From Sphaerulina vaccinii (lineage: Eukaryota > Ascomycota > Dothideomycetes > Mycosphaerellales > Mycosphaerellaceae), in assembly GCA_022570795.1 (NCBI GenBank), contig JAKUDP010000004.1:496001-560000 (forward strand): 64,000 nucleotides of DNA. Reading direction: 5' to 3'. Both the position numbers and the translations under genes were made by a program. Within the stretch, counting starts at the first letter, position 1. Each line of letters opens with the position of its first letter. The notes under the pieces are model-generated. The model made no database searches. It worked only from the letters and a program-made list of their open reading frames with translations, and had not been told where the DNA came from. This document shows positions 1-10,302 of the stretch, piece by piece.

Positions 1-499
1 ACCCTCTGGTAAACCAATGGCTCTGCGAGAAAGCATTGTCGATGCGCATCACACCAGGATCTCTCGTCTTAAGATGCCGGCAGTTCGCGTGCGTGGCGAG
101 TTCAATGTGGTCGAGATCATCTATGCTCACATCTGTCAAAAACACATAGCATATACTCGATCTCGCATACCAATGGAACATTGAGTTGATGGCTTCCTGC
201 AACTCTGCTGAGCTGCGCTTGTCTATGCAGCACGTGTCGATCCAGACATAGTCGAACCCATCCCGAGCCGCTTGCTGTCGACAATGCTGGATCTTGCGCC
301 ATCCAGAGAGTGTGCGAGAGAGGTTGCCACCGGTCAGTGCATCGAATCCGACTTCCTCGTCCTCATTTGCAGCCCAGGTATGCGAGAGGATGGCGTACTG
401 GACGCGTGCCAAGCCAGTATTTGGATCGCGCTCCAGGTCTGATACACGCACCGCCTGCAGCCGAGGTGTGTCGTTGTCCTTGGTGTCCAGGAGCCACAT
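1..499 (-). CDS. HET-domain (heterokaryon incompatibility) protein, N-terminal part
   Basis: The frame opens at an ATG (497-499) and runs without a stop off the left edge, giving about 166 residues. It starts MWLLDTK, followed by YAILSHTW, FDYVWIDTCCIDK, a run on sibling Ser/Glu residues and then INSMFHWY; these are the classic consecutive motifs of the Pfam HET domain, which begins near residue 30. HET proteins act in allorecognition and incompatibility-triggered cell death in filamentous fungi; which partner or allele system this one belongs to cannot be told. The downstream WTLQE-type motif and any effector domain lie outside the window. It is divergently arranged with the metallophosphoesterase gene, with 332 bp between the two ATGs. 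Family assignment is firm; the specific role is inference. Confidence 0.88.
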   Translation of the reverse strand, partial: MWLLDTKDNDTPRLQAVRVSDLERDPNTGLARVQYAILSHTWAANEDEEVGFDALTGGNLSRTLSGWRKIQHCRQQAARDGFDYVWIDTCCIDKRSSAELQEAINSMFHWYARSSICYVFLTDVSIDDLDHIELATHANCRHLKTRDPGVMRIDNAFSQSHWFTRG

Positions 500-831
500 C
501 GCGAGACGCTCGGCGTATAAGGTCGTGTTCTCGTAGATGAGATCTGGTGGCTCTCCGATTTCTGTCTGCTGCAAGAACGCGTCCACTCTGAGGATATTCT
601 TACCTGGAAAGACTGCTGGAGTGCATCGCTCACAAGATGATGCTCGATCGCGTTGTCATATAGTCTGCCATCTCTGTGAGACACAGCAGAACGTCACGCG
701 TAACAATGTTGTGTGGTGGTCGTTGACGCGAAGAAGAAGAAACACGAGAGTGGAAAGAACACTTCCCTGCACTCGCCAAGATTGCGCCTTCCCTCACTTC
801 CCCGTCCAAGCCATCAACATCAACATAGACA
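500..831. promoter_or_regulatory. Divergent intergenic region, HET gene / metallophosphoesterase
   Basis: These 332 bp separate two ATGs pointing away from each other, so both promoters must lie here. I see no TATA box or repeated motif that I would name. Confidence 0.4.
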
Positions 832-1854
832 ATGGCGACAGCAAATTCATCTCGGAATCCATATGCCGTACCGTCACTATACCTGCAACTTCTATCACCA
901 CTCAAGCTTCTAGCCCGCATTCTGGACCTCTTTTTTTCCATCATTCGTTCTCACAATCCGATTCGGAAGAACATAACCATAGTAGCCATATCTGACACGC
1001 ACACTCTCATACCCCAAGAGCTACCTTATGGCGACATACTCATCCACGCCGGCGATCTTACCAATGCCGGAACACCCAAGGAGATACAAGCACAAATCAA
1101 CTGGTTACACTCTCAACCTCACAAGCACAAAATCGTCATAGCAGGAAACCATGACAGCCACCTCGATCCAAGAAGTCGAGGAACCCTCAAGCTAGCAGAC
1201 AGGAACGAAGATGTCAACTGGAGAGATCTGATCTATCTCCAAGACAGTTATGTAGTGCTGACGTTTCCGAATCGTGCTTCCACAGCAGGTCGGGAATGTA
1301 CAGTCAAGATATATGGCTCACCTTGGGTACCACATGTTGGAGGTCCCGAACATGCATTCCAGCATCCGAGGAGTGAAGACTATTGGACTGGCAAGGTGCC
1401 GGATGATGTTGATGTTCTTGTTACCCATTGTCCTCCGATGTTTCATCTCGACTTGCCAGGAGTCGAAGCCATGGGGGACGAGTTCTTATTGCATGAAGTG
1501 CGTAGGACAAAGCCCAGGGTGCATCGCTTCGGTCATATACATTCTGGAAGGTCAGATGTGTTTGGCAAGATCAAAGGAGGGCAAGAGGTGGTGCGGTGGG
1601 ATCGAGCTGAGAGACATCTTGTTGAGGTATTGAAACGAAAGTCGCCCGAGAATCTGGTAGACTGTGTGCTAAGCACAGTCAACTTGGTCCTGTGGTACCA
1701 TTTCGCTTCTTTCCTCTATTGGAGCGTCCGCCAGGTGCTCAGCGAGTGGCTGCTCTGGCGAGATGAACACCGCACGACTACAATGGCTAATACAGCACTG
1801 ATGTACGAAGATGAAGGGAGGCTGGGTAACACCCCGCAGGTCATACACCTATGA
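832..1854 (+). CDS. Calcineurin-like metallophosphoesterase
   Basis: Single-exon gene of 340 residues starting at the first in-frame ATG after a CA-rich leader. The metal-binding motifs of the Metallophos fold occur in order: SDTH (54-57), HAGD (72-75), AGNHD (104-108), THCPP in the middle of the protein and FGHIHSG further on. This order and length match the eukaryotic MPPED/UPF0046-like branch and many fungal ser/thr phosphatase family proteins. A hydrophobic stretch near residues 18-38 may be a signal anchor; another hydrophobic stretch lies in the C-terminal 70 residues. Members hydrolyse phosphoester bonds with two metal ions, often on cyclic nucleotides, but the substrate here is unknown. 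Fold call firm, substrate unknown. Confidence 0.85.
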   Translation: MATANSSRNPYAVPSLYLQLLSPLKLLARILDLFFSIIRSHNPIRKNITIVAISDTHTLIPQELPYGDILIHAGDLTNAGTPKEIQAQINWLHSQPHKHKIVIAGNHDSHLDPRSRGTLKLADRNEDVNWRDLIYLQDSYVVLTFPNRASTAGRECTVKIYGSPWVPHVGGPEHAFQHPRSEDYWTGKVPDDVDVLVTHCPPMFHLDLPGVEAMGDEFLLHEVRRTKPRVHRFGHIHSGRSDVFGKIKGGQEVVRWDRAERHLVEVLKRKSPENLVDCVLSTVNLVLWYHFASFLYWSVRQVLSEWLLWRDEHRTTTMANTALMYEDEGRLGNTPQVIHL

Positions 1855-2119
1855 GTTGCGGCAGAAGAACAACTTTTTGAGCCTGCATATGTAAACATTA
1901 ATCTAATCAGGTCGCTCGCGGTAAGCAGAGGGTATAGAGCGTAGAAGCACAAAGGACGAAGGTCCCGCGTATACGATCGATCCACCAGCTAATCGACTCG
2001 GCTCCGCCCTACTCGTATAGCTCATCAACATTATCATGGACGTCTTGTTCCTCCTTCGTAGAGATATAGGCTGGAGGAGCACCACGTCTGAAAGCTGGAG
2101 AGATGCTATCGGCCGCATA

Positions 2120-3427
2120 CTACGCGACTGTGGCTTTCTCCTCTGGCTTCCCAGTAACCTCAGGCGTGGTGCCAGAGACGGCCTCAACCTTCTCAGGGAT
2201 GGCAGCTGACTCCATTGCAGGCTCTGGCACAGAAGCCGTCGCCGCTGGCTCTGTGGTAGCCGCGAGTGGTGCGACCGGCTCAACAGCAGCTGTCTCGACT
2301 TTTGCCTCCTCAGCAGGAAGTTCAGCGCTGCCTGCAGCAGGCGGGGCGACCACTGGAGCTGGAGTATCCTTCTTGCTGTCCTCATTTCCATACTTTGGTG
2401 TGATGGCAGTCTCTGCGAGAGGTGCCCCTGTTCCGCCGTACTCTTTTGGAATGTCCGTCCCCAGGTACTTGTGGAGCTCGCTACCATAGGTCATCCAAGT
2501 CATGCTTTGAATGGAGTCCTTGGAAAGTAGCGCCTTCATTGCACCCATCATCCACTGCATCACCAATGGCACATTGACGAAGAACTTCAGAGAAACTGTT
2601 TCTGGGTAGTATCGTTGGAACGTGTCGATGATCTTCGTCGATGCGCTCTTGATCTCACTGGGTTGGCGGAAGAAGGAGACGGAGAGGTAATCGTGGACCG
2701 CAATGGCTTTGTATGGATCTGGTCCTTTGCCATAGTCGGGAATGGTCTGGTCGGCGGCGTTCAAGTTGAGCTCCTTCAGCGTCAGCTCCATCTGGGCGAC
2801 ACGCCAGCGAACGAAGCTGTTATTCGATTAGCTCTTTTCGCGCACACGGTAAGTGGACGATGACATACGCATCCGTGTCGCCGAAAGTCTTCTTGATGTC
2901 CTTGGCAGCGGCTCCATATATGTTGAAGGTTGCGACATCTTCAGCATTCTTGGTCTCTTTGGCACCTTTGACGCGTGTGACATAGCCCAGCTTGCCGAAT
3001 TTCTCGCCGTCGAACGTCTCATCTCGGACTTTTAATGGTTGATACTCCTTCCTCCACTTCAGCGCGGCTGTGAGCTGCTCTTTGGCTTTCTCGAGGTCGT
3101 CGACGTTGGCTCGAAGGAACTTTTGGAGGATGATGAGGGTCGAGTGAGGCGCTGGCTTGCTGTTCGGAAAAGTCAGCAGAATCACAGGCCTACTTCTTCT
3201 CGAGTATCTTACCCATCAATTGGCGCCTGCAGTTCCACTCCGTACATTTCATTGTAGCCAGTAGCTTCGAGAATCTCCTTAAGCTGGTCCGCGAACTTTC
3301 TCAGCTTATGCCCTTCTGGCAGATTTGTCCAATCGCTGGCCAGTTTGTCGAGTGCTCGCTGGAGCTTGACATTATCATCCGCGGCACCGGCCTGAGATAC
3401 AGACGACTGAACCCCCGACGCGCTCAT
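2120..3427 (-). CDS. sfh5: Phosphatidylinositol transfer protein SFH5 (Sec14-like, CRAL-TRIO)
   Basis: Three exons on the minus strand: 3213-3427, 2869-3159 and 2120-2816; introns of 53 and 52 bp have GTAAGA/GTATGT donors, and the second has a GCTAAT branch site. The spliced frame is 400 residues. The N-terminal helical region (about 15-110) is followed by the CRAL-TRIO lipid-binding domain (about 115-275), recognisable from FGKLGYVT, FVRWRVAQMELTL and a segment with YYPETVSLKFFVNVP, the signature of the Sec14 family. The last about 110 residues are Ala/Pro/Glu-rich and low complexity, as in other filamentous fungal SFH5 proteins. SFH5 moves phosphatidylinositol between membranes at ER-plasma membrane contacts and supports phosphoinositide signalling; that role is known for yeast and inferred here. 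The ATG at 3427 was chosen; an in-frame ATG at 3502 would add a 25-residue extension. Confidence 0.9.
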
Positions 3428-4574
3428 GGTCGAATAGAACTGAGTTGTTGTTATTCTTCGAACCAGAAAAGCTCGAGCTTGAAACGCGAGAATAGCCGGC
3501 ACAGCAACTGACAGGGTTCAGCGCGAAGCTTCTCACTAGCGTAGGCTTGGTGCCGAAGATCCGACATAGTCGATCGTCTGCTTCGGGTGATGGGTGATTC
3601 ATTGTAGGGCGCCATCTTGAAGAGTGCATTGCACAGCGCAGGCCAGAGGCGAAGTCGTTCATCGGTTATCGTGAAGAAGATGTCGAACATTGTCTGGCAC
3701 ATCTCCGCGTCGGCAAGCCGTGGCTCACAGAGGAGCTGGCCTAGGGTTCAGAGATCTCGGCTAGGCCGCGTAGTACAGGCTAGATTTGGGAGAGTGTACC
3801 GATGAGTCGTTGGAAAGCTGGCTTTTCGGCATCGCCAGCACATGGCTCTGACCAGCAGCCACCTACTGGAAGTGCACTCGTATCGCAAGGTTGCTTATGC
3901 GACCGGAGGGTTTACTGTAGAGAAGTGTTTATGTGTTGGGCATGCAACCTTGGCAGCGCTCATCGACTACCGTACTCGTCTGCTGAGTCAAGAATCGTAA
4001 GTGCGAGGTGCGAGGCGTCCAAGTGTGGCATAGCATAATCAAGTCTAATCTTCTACTTTGAGCTAGTAGCGGGGTACAAATTGTCAACGTGCTTTCGTCA
4101 TCCTCACCGCTGCCGAGTTAGGAGTCATGATATCCCCGATGGAAAGCGCGTGGTAGATAGAGGAAGGAAAGAGAGGTTCCATAGTTTCGGATCAGGCGAC
4201 TACTGGGAAGGACTGTATAGTGTCCCAACTTGGCTGGCTCAATCATAAACATGATGATAAATCTGCTACAGTGCTGAAGCTTAGACTAGCCAATAATGGG
4301 CGTGATAAGGTCCATCTTGCCCTATGCGCGGTGGCACAAGTCGAGATTTCGGCTAGATATACGCTTAAACTAAGTCACCCAAGCCCTAGTTTTTCTCGTC
4401 TCGTAGGGTTTCGCTGTTTCCCGTTCCCACCTGCTTTCTATCTTACCTATCCCCAAACACTTGACCACACAAAACATCTATGCCATTGCTCTGGTTCGTA
4501 TCGGCTATTTGTAATTCTGGCCTTATTTGGGGAAGGAAATTTCATGCGTGTTTGTTTCCTTCGCCTCGACAAAG
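3428..4574. promoter_or_regulatory. Divergent intergenic region, SFH5 / unknown gene
   Basis: About 1.1 kb between divergent genes. Apart from the doubtful frame at 3451-3702, it holds a pyrimidine-rich stretch (about 4385-4450) leading into the 4575 gene, which looks like a core promoter or 5' UTR. No repeat or RNA gene seen. Confidence 0.35.
3451..3702 (-). CDS. Doubtful short reading frame
   Basis: An 83-codon frame directly upstream of SFH5 whose first half (MCQTMFDIFFTITDERLRL and following) has protein-like composition and stays open upstream for another 15 codons without an ATG. It could be the last exon of a small gene or a relic. It overlaps the possible extended 5' end of SFH5. I recognise no domain, and no convincing upstream exon was found. 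Confidence 0.2.
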   Translation of the reverse strand: MCQTMFDIFFTITDERLRLWPALCNALFKMAPYNESPITRSRRSTMSDLRHQAYASEKLRAEPCQLLCRLFSRFKLELFWFEE

Positions 4575-7485
4575 ATGAAGAATGGCCGAAATCAGACGGA
4601 CGTTCTGTCCATTGAGAGGACGCTTGGCCTGAAGAGCGAGCGCGGCGTCTCGCGACAGGGAAACAAGGACTCGCCACCCATCGAGGCCATCCTCAAAGGC
4701 ATCAAGAATATCATGGTCGCATATGTGAACCAGGACCTCACCATTATTCGCGACTCGGATCAATTGAAAGCAGAGGCGACAGCACTTTTCGACAAGTATG
4801 GACCGCTGATCTGGCCTGCACCCGACGAGCCTCGGCCGCACTGGATCGAAGAACCCAGCGAAACGCGGTATGATGGCAAATATCCTCAGGCTCGCCACTA
4901 CACCATTCCTGAGGACTACGAATAGTGAGTCGCATTCTATATACACTTCCTCCGATCCTGCCCTACACCATACTGAACTGGATGCGGAGTTCGGCGGCCT
5001 GAGCACTCCCTGCGGCCGCTTCTGCATCCTATAGTCTTACTTATCTCAGCATGTCTCGGCCATGGTCTGTGCCGCTAAGAGCAAACAGCTCGTACCATGC
5101 TGACACATTGGCCACCTGGCTTAATAACTCGATTCACATTGGCCAACCTGGAAAATATCATTACATGCTGCTCGCTGAACTATTTCTGACTATTATACAG
5201 CCTCAAAGAACGATTCATTCAGCTTGTGATCGAGAAGTCATGCAATTATCACGAGAACCAACTACAGAAGCATCGTCGACACACTGCGAAAGCCCTTCAA
5301 AGTCAGTTGAATGCTGATAACGAGGGCGACGATTCACGCGGCGAAGAAGGTGACCATGACGGTTCCGACTCCCCGGGTCAGCCGGTGAGCAAAATCGATG
5401 AATTTCAATCGCAGTTTGCAGCCTACACCCAGCCGTAAGTCAGGCTTTCAAAATACGGCATACTCCAACATTGCATGGATCATAGCCATATGGCAATCCC
5501 CTTAGCACATGACAAATTTATCCCTGTCTATGCCTCGGTGTCGCAATACAGCAGACCATACTACGAACATATGTACCGAGACAATTACTGATCTCGATAC
5601 CAGAGTGCCGGACGAAGACTTGAAGCCACACGGTTTGCCATTGAATGGTGGTGCGCATGGACAGCCAAGAAACGCACGCAAACGAACAAGAGACAGCCCT
5701 AGCGCAAAAGCAAACGGTACGCCCAAGCGAGCGCGCAGCGAAAGTGTGACAGGATCCTCTCAAGGGGTGTCATTAGTGGTGAAGCTCAACATTGGCAAGC
5801 AGGCAGTAGGTCGTCTCGCTGATACTGGGAAGGTACAAAGCGCTTACTCGTTCCAACCGATCAACGGCGAGCCCACGAAAGAATCGTCCGAGCCACCTCG
5901 CACACATGGCTTCAATCCCGTGAACGCCGCACCGCCTCCAGCTGCACCATCCGCAAGCGCACCACCCTCGAGTGCGCCATCGAATATTGCGCCTTCGATC
6001 GATCAGCCTTCTATCAGCAAGCCGCCTCCCGGTGGTGGCAGTCCGCAACCTAGCAGTGCACCGAATAGCAGTCAAATGGTGCCTAGCGCGCCTGTCCAGT
6101 CGCATCAAAGGCCACCTCCGACGCTTACTGCATTGCCTGGGTCCGGCGAGGCTGTTGGTAGCCCAAGGATGGATCATCGACGAGACGATCAACAGCAATT
6201 CCAACACGACCCTCGGAATTATGAATCCCCGTATGGACAGCATCATCCAGCATTCCAAGGTCAGAAGCCAGAACAGTTCAGACCTGGTTTCCAGCCTGTG
6301 AATGTCTTGCCACCGGGAACTCGACCGCCTGTCGCGCCTCTTCCACCGCATGCCATGCATCCATTTCGAACGTTCCCGCCAGGACCTCCAGCGGGACCAG
6401 TAGTAGTGCACCCTCCACCTCAATTCAACGTGCCTCATCCGCAGGGGCAACCTCCCTCATCATTCACCCCAGTCCGACCCTCTCATGTACCGCTACCCGA
6501 ACCTGTTCTCTCTGCACTGGGACTACAAGGACCACGACCACAATCTCGATCCAAGCATATGCCACGACGACCCAGTTCGTCCAGCCATCGCAGACCCAGT
6601 GGAGCTCCGTCACTTCCTCCTATGGAATTCTCAGCCGACAGGAAGGACAATGTGCCGAACCCGCACGGTTCACCGCACATACTGGATCCAATGGATCAAG
6701 ATCAGGTATACTTTGAAGAACTACTTGGCGACCTTGCCAATTGTCCAGTGATTCACAAGCTCAAAGAAGAGCTTGGGCCTAGGATGCCTCGTAAAAGGCT
6801 CGAGAAGCTGAAGAAACTCCTCGTCGACTTTCCTGATGCACAAGTCGATTTGGAAGCGCTCGAGCGACGTGCGCGCCAGCAACCTAGTGAGCAGTACGAT
6901 AACAACGAACGACCACCGCCGCCGCCTGGCTGGGCCCAGCATCCAATGGGTGGTTGGGCAGCAGGTCCTCATGCACAATCCCAGCAGAATATGTACCCAC
7001 ATCATCATGGGTTTGGCCGTGATGCTGCTTTGACACCGCGTCTAACGCCTGGACCTCCGGGACAACCAAAGTCCGAAGCACCGCCGACTCCTCAAGTGAA
7101 GGAAGAGCATCAGGAAACACAGCCTGGCCGCTCGCTTGAGAATATCCTTATTGAGATCAACTGGAATCGCAATCTTGACTATTCTGATCACGTTGAGATG
7201 CAGGAGTTTGATACAGTACAAGGGCTTTTCGATATGGTCGAGGAAGCGCGCCCAGACGAGCTTCTAAAAGGAGGCGATGTGATCAAGGAGATTCGGATCA
7301 AATCCAAAACAGAACTTCATGGACCAGGTGGACAAGTACTGCCTCGCATTGTGCACGATGAAAACCGAGGCAGGGCTGGAGTGAAGCAATTGATTCGCAG
7401 GCTGAGAAGCCAGCCTGCTAACATGGAGATTGAGCTTGTGTTTGAGGTTATGTGGAAGCCGTCAGAAGGCGCTACACCTGCGTAG
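4575..7485 (+). CDS. Uncharacterised proline-rich fungal protein, 821 aa
   Basis: Three-exon model: 4575-4924, 5201-5434 and 5604-7485. Intron 1 is long (276 bp; GTGAGT donor, CTGAC branch, ACAG acceptor). Intron 2 uses a GTAAGT donor and the CCAG acceptor at 5603, and restores the long 3' frame exactly. The N-terminal about 190 residues are helical and charged (ALFDKYGPLIWPAPDEP, then an ERF..QLVIEKSCNYHENQ segment). The middle is a long Pro/Ser/Gln-rich disordered region with a KRTRDSPSAKANGTPKRAR stretch that looks like a nuclear localisation signal. The C-terminal about 110 residues return to order (ENILIEINWNRNLDYSDH, then EIELVFEVMWKP) and probably form a conserved domain that I cannot name. 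Composition suggests a nuclear scaffold or transcription co-factor, which is inference. An in-frame upstream GTG/ATG context near 4527 exists, but ATG 4575 has the better CAAAG context. Confidence 0.7.
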
Positions 7486-8161
7486 CGAGCGCAGGAAAAT
7501 TCCGATCGGTTTCGGATATATCCCAGTCACGAGCAAGTACAGAGCCATTGCATCTCTACTTAATGAATCGTCTCGAGAGGGTCGAGAGAGGGCTTCGGAT
7601 CTTTCTGATGCCCACTGCAAGGGTTTGGACTGCGGCTTGGCGGACTCAGCACGTCAATTGCTGCTATCGTTTTTCTTTCCTGTTTTATCAGTACAAGAGA
7701 AGCGAAGGCGTTATTGAGAGTGGCCACGCGTCAGCGCCGCAACGATAAGATCGTCAGTATAGCTGGACAGATGTATACATACTACTACTACCAACGTATA
7801 ATGTCAATGACTCGTTCATGACCGCAGACAAGATGTCTTCCACCTTCGCCGCTTCCCGAGGACACCAAGTAACGTCAGAAGAATGGCAGATACACGCTAC
7901 AGCAGAAAAGCGAAAGATGCGTGATTAAGTCGAGCTCCAAACAAAACACGTGGGCCCAGGAATACATAGAAAGGTAGCGTGTCATTTTCGCGCTCGAATC
8001 CAATGATGACGGAAGAAGCTCTCCCAGCAGCTCCCAGCCGCCTTTCCGAGCTGTGTCGAGGTCGAGTTTCCCAGATTTGAGCCTCCTCTCTCCCCTCCTT
8101 ACTCCTTTTCCTACCATCATTCAAGTCCACTCTCTACCACACCGCACATACCGTTATCACA
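7486..8161. promoter_or_regulatory. Intergenic, ends in polypyrimidine leader
   Basis: 3' flank of the preceding gene, then a CT-rich tract (about 8080-8130) just before the ATG at 8162, typical of fungal core promoters of strongly expressed genes. Nothing else seen. Confidence 0.35.
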
Positions 8162-8843
8162 ATGAGCACAAGAACTAAGCGCAGCGCCGGTCAGGCCGAC
8201 CTGGTCGAGCTGCCTGAGGACAGCGACGCAAGCGAGGAAGAGGAGTAAGTTTGACCATTTGTCAATGTTGTCGCATGCATGCGAATTTGGTATGATTATG
8301 GTCGCGAGATGTTACTGATATGGTGGCGATGTCTTATTTCGCCATTGCTGCATGTATCGTCGCACGCAATCATTTGTCGCAAAAGCCAAACCCGGCCAAT
8401 CCGTGCTGACATTGGGTTGTGTTGCAGGTACGAGAGTGAGGGCTCATACGATGGAGCTGAGGATGACGAGGAAGACGAAGATGATGAAGATGCTGAGGAG
8501 GAAGAGGAGAAGGTCGCTCCAGGTATATTTCATCTTCCATTTAAATACATACAGCTGTGGATGCGTGCATTTTCGCTGACGCTCCAACACAGAGCCAAAA
8601 GCCAACAAGCGCCAGAAAACCAAGGCAGCTGCACCAGAAGACGACGAGGAAGATGTAGCCGAGGGTGGCGAAGTCGAGGACGATGAAGAGGAGCCAGAGG
8701 CAGATGCAGATGCTGCCGAGGATGAGGACGCCGAGGATACAGCCAAGTCAGGCGGCCCAGCAGAGGCTGCGAAGAAGAACAAGAATGGCGTCGTGCCAAA
8801 GGAGGATGATTTGGCTGAAGTTAAGGATGATCATGAGGAGTAG
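8162..8843 (+). CDS. Small highly acidic nuclear-type protein
   Basis: Three exons, 8162-8244, 8428-8522 and 8593-8843 (introns 183 and 70 bp with GTAAGT and GTATAT donors and CAG acceptors), give 142 residues. The protein starts MSTRTKRSAGQADLVELPED and is then dominated by Asp/Glu runs, broken by one basic patch PKANKRQKTKAA that could be a nuclear localisation signal. There is no membrane segment or signal peptide. Such composition is seen in histone chaperones (Chz1-like, nucleoplasmin tails) and nucleolar proteins, but no diagnostic motif is present, so the function is open. The frame continuity across both introns and the acidic codon pattern make the gene itself credible. Confidence 0.7.
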
Positions 8844-9705
8844 GAAGTAACGCTGGAACACGCCTGACGACGACTTTCTGATGCTACATGAGTAGATGCT
8901 CCCGCTGAAATGCACAACGATATGAGGGATGAGCTGCAATACAGAGATCTCGAAAGCCTTCATCTCGGTCTGTCTCAGCTCCTCATTCCGTCCAGTTCGC
9001 AGAGTGCAAGTAGCAAAGTGCGAGTAGTTTCATCGACTGAATTGCCGCTGCGTCTCTTCCCAGGACTTCAACATGGCATATGCATAGCTGTACGCACAGC
9101 CTGGCTGCACAAAGAACATTAAGTACTGTTCAAAGAACATCAGCTGATGTTCTAAGTCGTGCTCCTAGTCGTGCATGTACGGCCGTAGATTCAATGCTGG
9201 TCTTTGGGCAGGCGTTCTGTAATAGACTAGACGACCGTCTGTAGATAGCATTGAGAATCACCGCATTTACCGTGCTGTGTCATGCTTATAACTGAGTTCC
9301 TGCTATGAGACGAGACAGAAGGATATGCTAATTGTCCAGGTCAACCCTGGTTTCCAACCACGTTTGAACATATTGATATAGCAATCTAGCCATCGACGAC
9401 TGGGCTGTAACTTGAGCGTTTGTCCAGCTAGTGTGTGTCTGCTGGTCGTGCCTTCCTTGTCATGCCAAATTCATTCACTCACAACCACGCTAGTCGGTCA
9501 ATATGATAAAATACGACTTACAGCATCTACAAGCATAACCTCACCTCGTGAACGTGCCGGTTGATGCAAAAGAGTGTTAGGACAGGCCTGATGCGCTGTT
9601 GAGTCCGGCACGAGCCAAAATGTCAAAATTTGACCTGGAGAGCAAAATTTTGCCACTGCATCAAACATAGTATACCAACACCACGACGATATGGCCAAAA
9701 GAAGA
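8844..9705. other. Intergenic with a 20-bp perfect palindrome
   Basis: No gene supported. At 9134-9153 lies a perfect 20-bp palindrome (AGAACATCAG and its reverse complement). AAAGAACAT also occurs 21 bp before the palindrome's own copy. The remainder shows nothing I can name. Confidence 0.4.
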
Positions 9706-9834
9706 TGCCCTCTACTGGATTCGAACCAATGACCTCGTCATTACTAGTGACGCGCTCTACCTGCGAGATAGTTAGTACAAGATCGGAAGGACTCGGCGTA
9801 GTTAGGTGGTGACTTGCCCCTGAGCTAAGAGGGC
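9706..9834 (-). tRNA. tRNA-Thr(AGT) interrupted in the D-loop by a 57-bp spliceosomal-type intron
   Basis: Read on the minus strand, 9834-9818 gives the 5' acceptor strand GCCCTCT, TA, the D-stem GCTC and AGGG; 9760-9706 gives GTA, the D-stem partner GAGC, anticodon stem CGTCA/TGACG around loop CTAGTAA (anticodon AGT, Thr), variable AGGTC, T-arm ATTGG-TTCGAAT-CCAGT, acceptor AGAGGGC and discriminator A. Every stem pairs and the joined RNA is 72 nt. Between them lies 9761-9817 (57 bp), which begins GCAAGT, contains TACTAAC 11 nt before its end and ends CGCAG, i.e. a GC-AG spliceosomal intron by every signal. It sits between D-loop G18 and G19, not at the canonical 37/38 site used by tRNA endonuclease. 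An oligo-T (TTTT) follows 10 nt downstream. The A-box survives because the intron supplies the next bases. It may be functional with mRNA-type splicing, or an interrupted pseudogene. Confidence 0.8.
9761..9817 (-). other. Putative GC-AG spliceosomal intron inside tRNA-Thr
   Basis: 57 bp, donor GCAAGT, branch site TACTAAC (with a second CCTAAC nearer the donor), acceptor CGCAG. Length and signals match the protein-gene introns of this window. It has none of the bulge-helix-bulge or anticodon-loop geometry of tRNA introns. Confidence 0.65.
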
Positions 9835-10302
9835 TCCGATTTTGATTGGACAAATCCATGTCAAATACGTATATATCCTCTCAATAGATGGTCAAACGAA
9901 CAGCAAAGCGGCTGCCATGGAGCGGGACGTTGGGTGATGCTCGGTTGTTGGATTGTGTGCCAAGAATCACACGCTTGCATTTCAAGCCTCGACGATGAGC
10001 TCCAATCTTCGTTCATGCTTCTCAACAGTCTTATTATCGTCTTGCTCATCACACGGCGAAGATGCAGTACAGTTGTGGATGCGTGACACCGGTAATGGTC
10101 GAAGCTTTCCCGAAAGTCGTTCTCTCGGTTGAGCTCTCTCCGCACTCCACTCAATGGTCCACGGCTCCTCTCCAAGCTGCAACAACCTGACGCAGCCGGC
10201 GACGAGGGGTCGGCAATGGTTGTACTCTTCAATGAGCTTGAGTAGCTTGTCTCTCAGGTAAGGAGTATTCGATGCTTACTGTCCCATCAAGGTCTCTCAA
10301 CC
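9835..10302. other. Intergenic, tRNA / cyclase gene
   Basis: 468 bp holding the 5' flank of the tRNA and the promoter of the cyclase-family gene. No reading frame or motif I would defend. Confidence 0.3.

Noticed and set aside
5773..6450. 225-codon antisense frame
   Set aside because: Opposite-strand shadow of the Pro-rich region of the 4575-7485 gene; Arg/Trp-rich composition.
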